DNA from: Planctomycetota bacterium
GTDB taxonomy: Bacteria > Planctomycetota > PUPC01 > JABMSA01 > JAUWKK01
Assembly (NCBI GenBank): GCA_030614245.1
Contig: JAUWKK010000170.1
Span: 1 to 6,480, forward strand
DNA length: 6,480 nt
Direction of reading: 5' to 3'
The translations under genes and the position numbers were made by a program. Shown in pieces: positions 1 through 4,811 of the stretch. The notes beneath the pieces are model-generated. The model did no database searches and was not told the DNA's origin. It saw nothing but the letters and a program-made list of their open reading frames with translations. The stretch's first letter is position 1; every line of letters starts with the position of its first letter.

Positions 1-9
1 CTGATGGGG

Positions 10-15
10 TCTCCT
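10..15 (-). promoter_or_regulatory. Possible ribosome binding site of a gene starting beyond the left edge
   Basis: Read on the minus strand, this is AGGAGA followed by nine bases to the window edge. That is the right distance for a start codon lying just outside the window. All other genes here run on the minus strand, so a further minus-strand gene downstream of rodA is plausible. The start codon itself is not visible, so this is inference from one hexamer. Confidence 0.3.
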
Positions 16-126
16 ATGCGCCGCGAGTGTGAGGATGTGTTTAATGCTCGGGCTGGCGAAGAATTGCGGGCCGTCAGCCGCGAATGAGAGCGTCACCGTC
101 CGGTACTCCCGGGAGATGCCTCGTCT

Positions 127-158
127 CTTCGCTGCGAAGCAGCGGGGAACAACTCCAC
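127..158. repeat. Palindrome plus AACTCCAC, copy 1
   Basis: CTTCGC-T-GCGAAG (127-139) is a perfect 6-bp inverted repeat around one base. AACTCCAC follows at 151-158. The same combination, with A as the central base and a shorter spacer, occurs at 1621-1644 on the other side of rodA. This points to a dispersed intergenic repeat rather than a gene-specific site. Its function is unknown. Confidence 0.55.
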
Positions 159-166
159 AGCCGCAG

Positions 167-208
167 CACTGACCACTGACCACTGAATACTGATCACTGG
201 CCACTGAT
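167..208. repeat. Six-unit heptamer tandem repeat (CACTGAY)
   Basis: Six consecutive 7-bp units stand in perfect phase: CACTGAC, CACTGAC, CACTGAA, TACTGAT, CACTGGC, CACTGAT. The consensus is CACTGAY with one or two changes in the diverged units. The array covers 42 bp and lies just downstream of the rodA stop codon in the direction of transcription. It could be a slippage-generated minisatellite. No coding or regulatory role can be assigned. Confidence 0.75.
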
Positions 209-220
209 GTCCGGCCTGGG

Positions 221-1423
221 TCACGCGGAACTGCGCACGAAGCTGAGCGTCTCGCTGGAGGGCAATTCGCTGTGATTGAACTGGTCGCGGCCGAGGATGA
301 TCGTCCGCCGCATCGAGACGTTGAGCATCAGCCCGAGCCCTCTGAACGACGTCAGCATTGACGAGCCGCCGTAGCTGATGAACGGCAGCGGCAGCCCCAC
401 GACGGGCAGTTGCCCCGCCGTCATCGCCGTATTCACCGCCACCTGCGTCGCAAAGAGCGCCACCACGCCGACGACTATCAGCCGCCCGCTCGGGTGCCGC
501 GTCCTATCTGCCACGCCCAGCGCGGACGCGAAGAACAGGAAGAACAGGCCGAGCATCCCCACGGCGCCGGCAAAGCCCGTCTCCTCGCAGATCACCGCAA
601 AGATGAAATCGTTGTTCTTCGTCATCGGCGGGATGAATCCGCCCCGGTGATGCGTGCCGTGGAAAAGCCCCTTGCCCCACGTCTCTCCCGATGCGATCGC
701 CGTCTTCGCGTTGATCACGTGATAGAGCCTGCCCATCCGCATCGAGGGATCGAGCGAATCCTGCTGGAAGAACGATACGATACGCCCGCGCTGATAAGGC
801 CTCATCGCGAGCCACGTCGGCGGCAGCATCAATGCGCCGATGATCACCGCCGCCCACAAGTGCCGCCCGCGCGCTCCGGCTGCATACAGGATAGCAAACC
901 AGATCGGAAGCATCATCAGCGCAGTGCCGAGGTCCGGCTGACGGGCGATAACCAGCATCGGCACAAACGTCAGCAGCGACGGCAGCACGAGTCCCCGCAG
1001 GCGGCGGTACGAGTTCTTGTGCAGGAGATACTTCGCCAGAACGAGTACGACCGCAATCTTGACGAACTCCGACGGCTGAACCCGCAGCGGGCCGAATACA
1101 ATCCAGCGTTTCGCACCGTTGATGGATGTCCCAACGAACGGCACAGCCAGCACGAGCAGCAGCGCCGCTCCGTAGAGCCAGTAAGCATACCGGATCAGCG
1201 TCTGATAATGCACGCAAACGACGCAGAATGCAGCACACGCACCGATCGCCGCCCACAATAACTGCTTCCGAGGGCTCGACGTGTAGAACCCCTCACCTTC
1301 CGGACCCGGACGATACGACGCACTCCACACGAAGACCAGGCCGATACACAGCAGCAGCATGGCCGTCACGAGCACCGGCCGGTTCATTCGCCCGAAATGC
1401 AGATCGTGGAGCCTTGAAAGCAT
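221..1423 (-). CDS. rodA: Rod-shape SEDS peptidoglycan glycosyltransferase RodA
   Basis: RodA is an integral membrane SEDS-family (FtsW/RodA/SpoVE) enzyme that polymerises lipid II into glycan strands during lateral wall growth, acting with PBP2. The 400-residue protein has about ten hydrophobic segments. It carries the family signatures GAKRW (103-107), QPSEFVK (116-122), RQPDLGTAL (161-169), YQRGRI (210-215), NNDFIFAVICEE (270-281) and LPLPFISYGGSS (344-355). Asp272 in NNDF aligns with the essential extracellular aspartate of the family (Asp262 in E. coli RodA). The segment before it reads IPPMTKNND where many homologues have LPE..TD. I chose the ATG at 1423 because AGGA lies 7 nt upstream on the minus strand. 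An in-frame TTG at 1456 would add 11 residues, but it has no ribosome binding site and falls inside a repeat. RodA rather than FtsW is favoured by the neighbouring mreD and PBP2 genes. It is separated from mrdA by a long repeat-rich gap, so it may have its own promoter; a TATTAT box at 1498-1503 is the only weak candidate. Confidence 0.95.
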   Translation of the reverse strand: MLSRLHDLHFGRMNRPVLVTAMLLLCIGLVFVWSASYRPGPEGEGFYTSSPRKQLLWAAIGACAAFCVVCVHYQTLIRYAYWLYGAALLLVLAVPFVGTSINGAKRWIVFGPLRVQPSEFVKIAVVLVLAKYLLHKNSYRRLRGLVLPSLLTFVPMLVIARQPDLGTALMMLPIWFAILYAAGARGRHLWAAVIIGALMLPPTWLAMRPYQRGRIVSFFQQDSLDPSMRMGRLYHVINAKTAIASGETWGKGLFHGTHHRGGFIPPMTKNNDFIFAVICEETGFAGAVGMLGLFFLFFASALGVADRTRHPSGRLIVVGVVALFATQVAVNTAMTAGQLPVVGLPLPFISYGGSSMLTSFRGLGLMLNVSMRRTIILGRDQFNHSELPSSETLSFVRSSA

Positions 1424-1440
1424 GAACTCATCCTGAGCTG

Positions 1441-1467
1441 GCCGCGTAGCGGCCAAGGGATAAAGCC
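1441..1467. repeat. 27-bp dispersed element, copy in the rodA leader
   Basis: The core is GCCGCGTAGCGGCC, two variable bases, then GGGATAAAGCC. It matches 4658-4684 at 25 of 27 positions in the same orientation. GCCGC-GTA-GCGGC is itself a 5-bp inverted repeat. Both copies lie directly 5' of a minus-strand gene, this one 17 nt upstream of the rodA ATG. It would form part of the rodA leader if transcription starts further upstream. Confidence 0.7.
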
Positions 1468-1594
1468 TGGGGCTTCAGCCCCCAGGACTCGGTTCGCATA
1501 ATATCTGTGCCCGGGAGGGGCACGGTTCTTCTTTCCTCAGCCCCTTCAGGGCGGCTCGTTTTGTTTCGCTGCTCAACTGGGGCTGAAGCCCCAG
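1466..1594. repeat. Pair of mirror palindromes (REP-like doublet)
   Basis: The first hairpin (1466-1486) has a CCTGGGGC arm, a TTCA loop, and a GCCCCCAGG arm with one extra C. The second (1577-1594) is a perfect CTGGGGC-TGAA-GCCCCAG. Their loops are complementary, so the two are inverted copies of one palindrome about 90 bp apart. A third stem, GTGCCC/GGGCAC with a 5-base loop, lies between them at 1507-1523. Paired inverted palindromes in a gene gap resemble REP or BIME elements. No transposase of the REP-associated type is seen in the window. Confidence 0.6.
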
Positions 1595-1620
1595 CCTACA
1601 TGCCTCCCGGCTCTCAGCGG

Positions 1621-1644
1621 CTTCGCAGCGAAGAAGAACTCCAC
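1621..1644. repeat. Palindrome plus AACTCCAC, copy 2
   Basis: CTTCGC-A-GCGAAG (1621-1633) with AACTCCAC at 1637-1644 repeats the combination found at 127-158. Here the spacer between the two parts is 3 nt instead of 11. The two copies bracket rodA together with its leader. Confidence 0.55.
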
Positions 1645-1723
1645 GGCAGCACAAGAAACAGCCAGCTCCCGCGTGTGCGTGTGGGGCGGGCTTTCAGCCT
1701 GCCAATCAATCGTCCGTTTCCAC

Positions 1724-1804
1724 GTCATTCTGAGTTTGACGAAGAATCTTTGGCGTAGCGGACGTTCGAATCCTAAAAGATGCTTCGCTCAGGCTCAGCA
1801 TGAC
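1724..1804. repeat. Imperfect inverted repeat, MITE-like
   Basis: The left arm (1724-1751) begins GTCATTCTGAG and ends CGAAGAATCTTT. The right arm (1776-1804), read on the other strand, begins GTCATGCTGAG and ends CGAAGCATCTTT. The arms of about 28 nt differ by a few bases and one indel and enclose about 24 bp. The size and terminal symmetry suggest a small non-autonomous element or an RNA hairpin. No clear target-site duplication was identified. I recall similar GTCATTCTGAG-type sequences as common intergenic repeats in environmental genomes, but this was not checked. Confidence 0.6.
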
Positions 1805-1813
1805 ATCAGCAGC

Positions 1814-1832
1814 GTGGAAAGGCTGCTCCACA
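1814..1832. repeat. TGGAAAGGCTGCTCCACA motif, copy 1
   Basis: GTGGA (1814-1818) and TCCAC (1827-1831) form a short stem around AAGGCTGC. Nearly the same motif, with one A fewer, recurs at 4705-4721 in the mreD leader. A shorter relative, CCTGGAAAGGCTG, lies at 6314-6326 upstream of lpdA. It is a dispersed intergenic motif of unknown function. Confidence 0.55.
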
Positions 1833-1868
1833 TATCGCCCTGCTGTTACGGATAAAACCGCGGATAAA

Positions 1869-1926
1869 CACAGATACCGGTTCTTAATAATCAGCGTTCA
1901 TCAGCGTTCATCAGCGTTCATCTGTG
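1869..1926. repeat. Decamer tandem repeat with flanking inverted arms
   Basis: ATCAGCGTTC is repeated three times without change at 1890-1899, 1900-1909 and 1910-1919. It is followed by ATCTGTG (1920-1926), which is complementary to CACAGAT at 1869-1875, so the array could sit inside a 7-bp stem. It ends 10 bp from the mrdA stop codon. Three 10-bp units without spacers do not fit a CRISPR array. No function can be assigned. Confidence 0.7.
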
Positions 1927-1936
1927 GTTGCCTTTC

Positions 1937-4090
1937 TTATCGCCCTGTTATTCCTGCAATATTCGCTTCTATCGCCCTGGGGTTGCCGGGCATAAGGCCG
2001 GCGGGAACGGTATCGAACAGCACCCTCGCGATCTTCGCAGCCGTTCCGCCCGCACCCTGGTCCGGCTTCAGATGCTCGACCATCACCGCAAACGCGACAC
2101 GAGGCTTCTCGGACGGGGCGAACCCGACAAACCAGCCCGCGTTGTCCTTGTAACGCTCTCGTGTCATCGGGCTGACGGCGAATCGCTGCGCCGTGCCCGT
2201 CTTGCCGGAGACATTGAAGCGGCCCAGCCCGCTGAACGCCCTGAACGCCGTGCCGCCGTATTCGGTTGTGACGGCCTTCATTCCATCGTGGATCACCGCC
2301 AAGCCCAAGGGATCGATCCTGACGGTCCTCAGCAGGCACGCATTGCCGTCCTGCTCGGCCTCGATTACCTCGCCCGAGGCCGACACGATCTTCTTCTTGA
2401 GATGCACCCGGTAGACCCTTCCGCCGTTGGCAACGGCCGCCATCGCCACGGCCATCTGCACAGGCGTCACGCCCACTTCGCCCTGCCCGATGGCCAGGTT
2501 CATTGTGTCGCCGTCATACCACCGCTCCTGGCGTTGTGTCCAGCGCCCGTGCGGCGAAGGTATGCAGCCGCCGAGTTCTCCCGGCACGTCGATCCCGGTC
2601 TGCGAGCCGAGCCCGAGCGCTCGAGCCTCGTTCGCCAGCCGCTGCGCGCCCGTCCGCAGCGCCATCTCCCAGAAGTATATGTTGCACGACTTCTGAATCG
2701 CACAGCGCATGGCTATCGCCCCGTGAGCATGGCACCTCTTGCCGCCGATCCGGAAGCGCCCGGTGCATTCGACGGTCTCGTCCGTGCTGATGCCGCTATT
2801 GACAGCCGCTATCGCATCGATAACCTTGAAAACCGAGCCGGTGGGCATCGGGCAGGCTATCGAGCGGTTCAGCAGCGGCATGTCCGGCGACAGCATGGGG
2901 CTGTTCAGCCTGGGGAAATCCTTTCTGAACGTATTGAGGTCGTAGTTCGGATGCGAGGCGATAGCGAGGACGGCCCCGGAGTTCACGTCTATGACGACCG
3001 CCGCCGCCGGGGTAGTGGCGCGCCCGAGTATGCCCGCCGCCCGGGCGAGCGCGGCTTCGGCCGCCCGCTGCCAGCGCGTATCGAGCGTAAGATGCACGTC
3101 GTGCCCGGCTTCAGCATCGATACGCTCGAGCTGCTTCTGCCGCCGCCCGCGGTAGTCCACCTCGGCCAGTTCAAGCCCTCGGCTGCCGCGCAGCGCCTCG
3201 TCGTAGACGAGTTCCAGCCCGGAGCGGCCGACCTCGTCGCCCAGCCGGAGCCGCTTCGCCCGATCACCATAGAACGACTTGCCATGCCTGCGCATGTCCT
3301 CCTCGTCGGCTACGGCCATATATCCGATGGAATGCGCGGCGAGCGACCCGTTGGGGTAGGCTCGAGCCGCGCGGCGAATCGCGCCGTAGCCCACGAACAG
3401 GTCGGGACAGCACTCGATCGTGCGCACGAGTGGATAATCGACGCCCTTGATCACCGTGACCAACTGCCTCGGGGATGCCCGCAGCCGGACGATCTGAATC
3501 CCAGCCCGGATCACACCAACGAGCAGTTCATCGAGAGGCTCACCGGTGACGAGCGCCAGCTGCCTGGTCCGCTCGACAACCTGTGCGGGGATCTCGATAT
3601 CGCCCTCGCGGCGCTCGGTTTGGTCCTCGTGGACCGGCTCGAGGAACTTGCCCAGCAGCCCCGGCCGCTGTCGCTGGCGGCGTATAACGAGGTCCAGCCC
3701 GACTATCGCCCGCCAGCCGCCGTCGTACCGTTCGATGGTCACGTCGAGATTGCGGTGAGACTTAAGCTTCTCGGTGCGCTGCACCGAGCAGAGCGACTTG
3801 AGCTGCTCGAGCATCACCGTTCGCCAGCGGCGGCCCTCGACGAGCGGATCGAGCTGGTTGTATCGCACACCGATGTCGTATGCCGGCAGATCGGCCGCCA
3901 GCACGGCGCCATCGGCTGATAGAATCCGCCCTCGAAGCGTCGGAAGCGTCCGCGTCGACAGCCTGAAGCTCTCGGCGTAATCCGTGTATCGCGGCCCCTC
4001 GATGATCTGCAGATAGAACAGGCGCGTTACTACCATCAGCAGCGCGCCGAATACCACTATGAGCATTGCTCGGATTCGAAAATGATACAT
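1937..4090 (-). CDS. mrdA: Class B penicillin-binding protein 2 (elongasome transpeptidase)
   Basis: This monofunctional D,D-transpeptidase cross-links peptidoglycan made by RodA during cell elongation. The 717-residue protein has one N-terminal membrane anchor (about 9-29) and then the pedestal region, which contains RGRILSADGAVLA (53-65), a YPNGSLAAHSIGY segment (245-257) and GRSGLE (288-293). The transpeptidase domain runs from about 330 to the end and has all three active-site motifs: S419-VF-K422 (SxxK), S468-C-N470 (SxN) and K630-T-G632 (KTG). The IGQGE box at 534-538 is also typical. It is longer than E. coli PBP2 (about 630 residues), mainly in the pedestal and the region before SxxK. 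Cysteines and histidines cluster between SxxK and SxN (C442, C453, H454, H456, C463, C469). The ATG at 4090 lies 4 nt after the mreD stop codon without a strong Shine-Dalgarno sequence, which suggests translational coupling. Its identity as PBP2 rather than FtsI rests on the mreD and rodA neighbours and overall form. Confidence 0.95.
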   Translation of the reverse strand: MYHFRIRAMLIVVFGALLMVVTRLFYLQIIEGPRYTDYAESFRLSTRTLPTLRGRILSADGAVLAADLPAYDIGVRYNQLDPLVEGRRWRTVMLEQLKSLCSVQRTEKLKSHRNLDVTIERYDGGWRAIVGLDLVIRRQRQRPGLLGKFLEPVHEDQTERREGDIEIPAQVVERTRQLALVTGEPLDELLVGVIRAGIQIVRLRASPRQLVTVIKGVDYPLVRTIECCPDLFVGYGAIRRAARAYPNGSLAAHSIGYMAVADEEDMRRHGKSFYGDRAKRLRLGDEVGRSGLELVYDEALRGSRGLELAEVDYRGRRQKQLERIDAEAGHDVHLTLDTRWQRAAEAALARAAGILGRATTPAAAVVIDVNSGAVLAIASHPNYDLNTFRKDFPRLNSPMLSPDMPLLNRSIACPMPTGSVFKVIDAIAAVNSGISTDETVECTGRFRIGGKRCHAHGAIAMRCAIQKSCNIYFWEMALRTGAQRLANEARALGLGSQTGIDVPGELGGCIPSPHGRWTQRQERWYDGDTMNLAIGQGEVGVTPVQMAVAMAAVANGGRVYRVHLKKKIVSASGEVIEAEQDGNACLLRTVRIDPLGLAVIHDGMKAVTTEYGGTAFRAFSGLGRFNVSGKTGTAQRFAVSPMTRERYKDNAGWFVGFAPSEKPRVAFAVMVEHLKPDQGAGGTAAKIARVLFDTVPAGLMPGNPRAIEANIAGITGR

Positions 4091-4094
4091 ACGT

Positions 4095-4628
4095 TCACGC
4101 CCAATTTCGAACGCGAGCCTCGACCGGCAGCCGCAGCCACCTGGCCGGACGGACCATCAGCCACGCCAGCAGCGGGCTGATCAGGGCAGTATAGGCAGCC
4201 CCCCCTAGCGCCGCGCGCATCATCGCGCCGCACCAGGGCAGGCCGTGAATTACCATCAGCAGCACCGCAACGGCACACTCGCAGGCCGCCGCGGCCACGA
4301 AAGCACACGCCAGATGCACGAGAAGATGATCGCCGAAAACCTGACGCACCGCCGCGCCTGCGAGAAGACCCGCCGACAGAAACAGCACGCCATACGTGCC
4401 AACCGGCGTATGGGATGTCAGGTCCTTCATCAGACCGAGCGCCCAGTTCGCGACGAACATATCCTGCCAGCGAGACCTGAGCGACAGGACGACGACCAGC
4501 GCCAGCATCAGGTCGGGCTTCACATTCGCAACCGCGATCCCGTTCATCAGCGACGTCTGCACGACGGTAGCGGCAACGATCACGATGACCAGCCCGGTCC
4601 AGCTACGCGCTCTTTCGTCGGCCGTCAT
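4095..4628 (-). CDS. mreD: Rod-shape-determining membrane protein MreD
   Basis: MreD is a small multi-pass membrane protein that helps connect cytoplasmic MreB filaments to MreC, PBP2 and RodA. The 177-residue protein is almost wholly hydrophobic, with about five or six membrane segments: roughly 12-30, 38-50, 55-70, 77-98, 103-127 and 135-160. It shows the family pattern VKPDLMLALVVVLSL (36-50), then WALGLMKDLTS (62-72) and GTYGVLFLSAGLLAG (77-91), as in the usual KPDL...GLxxDL...G-Y order. The length is typical of the family. The ATG at 4628 has AAGGA on the minus strand 6 nt upstream (4635-4639). The gene ends 4 nt before mrdA, so the two are clearly in one operon. mreC and mreB, its usual upstream partners, are absent from the window, where lpdA lies instead. 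MreD is poorly conserved in sequence; the call rests on hydropathy, the KPDL motif and position before PBP2. Confidence 0.88.
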   Translation of the reverse strand: MTADERARSWTGLVIVIVAATVVQTSLMNGIAVANVKPDLMLALVVVLSLRSRWQDMFVANWALGLMKDLTSHTPVGTYGVLFLSAGLLAGAAVRQVFGDHLLVHLACAFVAAAACECAVAVLLMVIHGLPWCGAMMRAALGGAAYTALISPLLAWLMVRPARWLRLPVEARVRNWA

Positions 4629-4634
4629 CAGTCA

Positions 4635-4639
4635 TCCTT
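4635..4639 (-). promoter_or_regulatory. mreD ribosome binding site
   Basis: AAGGA on the minus strand lies 6 nt before the ATG at 4628 and supports that start. The rodA start has a similar AGGATGA arrangement. Confidence 0.7.
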
Positions 4640-4657
4640 GGTCAGTTACTACGGCGA

Positions 4658-4684
4658 GCCGCGTAGCGGCCCCGGGATAAAGCC
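4658..4684. repeat. 27-bp dispersed element, copy in the mreD leader
   Basis: This copy matches 1441-1467 at 25 of 27 positions, with CC in place of AA in the variable pair. It lies 29 nt upstream of the mreD ATG, in the same orientation relative to the gene as the rodA copy. The 5-bp inverted repeat GCCGC-GTA-GCGGC is conserved in both. Confidence 0.7.
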
Positions 4685-4811
4685 CCTCCATAGGCGGGCA
4701 GGCCTGGAAGGCTGCTCCACAAGGTTTCGCGCACCAGCACCATTCGTAGCGGTATTGATTGCAATATGCTCCATTTCGATAAGGACGTATTAGCCGCATA
4801 GTTTCCATCGC
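4685..4811. other. Gap between lpdA and mreD, possible promoter region
   Basis: This is the rest of the 183-nt gap. It contains a second TGGAAGGCTGCTCCACA motif (4705-4721) and a relatively AT-rich stretch at about 4750-4808 with a perfect ATTGCAAT palindrome (4758-4765). The AT-rich part is a reasonable place for a promoter of the mreD-mrdA unit, but no clear -35/-10 pair stands out. No intrinsic terminator is visible after lpdA. Confidence 0.4.
4705..4721. repeat. TGGAAGGCTGCTCCACA motif, copy 2
   Basis: This 17-bp motif equals the one at 1815-1832 except for one missing A. It lies 20 bp from the 27-bp element, and the two families also occur together in the mrdA-rodA gap. Confidence 0.55.

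Larger units (their letters stand above)
16..220. other. Non-coding gap downstream of rodA
   Basis: No credible gene is seen in this stretch. It holds a perfect 10-bp palindrome CTCCCGGGAG (106-115), the CTTCGC-T-GCGAAG palindrome (127-139) followed by AACTCCAC (151-158), and a heptamer tandem array (167-208) that ends 12 bases from the rodA stop codon. No stem followed by a T-run is visible on the minus strand after rodA, so no intrinsic terminator is called. Confidence 0.6.
1424..1936. other. Repeat-rich non-coding gap between mrdA and rodA
   Basis: About 510 nt without a supported gene separate two genes that usually sit adjacent. The gap contains, in order, a 27-bp element shared with the mreD leader, two mirror CTGGGGC hairpins, a GTGCCC/GGGCAC hairpin (1507-1523), a second copy of the CTTCGC-N-GCGAAG palindrome, an inverted repeat at 1724-1804, a TGGAAAGGCTGCTCCACA motif, and a decamer tandem array. 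Small open frames on the plus strand cross these repeats but show no domain, ribosome binding site or coding-like codon use. The layout resembles repeat-accumulating intergenic DNA (REP or MITE type) rather than a gene. Confidence 0.7.

Noticed and set aside
4..87. 27-codon plus-strand frame at the left edge
   Set aside because: It is too short, has no ribosome binding site visible before its ATG, and is on the opposite strand to all supported genes.
410..1261. Open frame (283 codons) on the plus strand
   Set aside because: It is antisense to rodA, with a low-complexity Arg/His-rich product and no domain.
1424..1456. TTG start extending RodA by 11 residues
   Set aside because: It has no Shine-Dalgarno sequence and lies within the 27-bp repeat; the ATG at 1423 has AGGA at a good distance.
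1507..1855. Small plus-strand open frames in the mrdA-rodA gap
   Set aside because: They run through palindromes and inverted repeats, lack a ribosome binding site, and show no coding-like features.
1890..1919. CRISPR array
   Set aside because: Three 10-bp units are directly abutting with no spacers, and no cas genes are present.
1928..3919. Long open frame (663 codons) on the plus strand
   Set aside because: It lies antisense inside mrdA, whose strand has a full set of PBP motifs. GC-rich genes often leave the opposite strand open, and the protein shows no domain.
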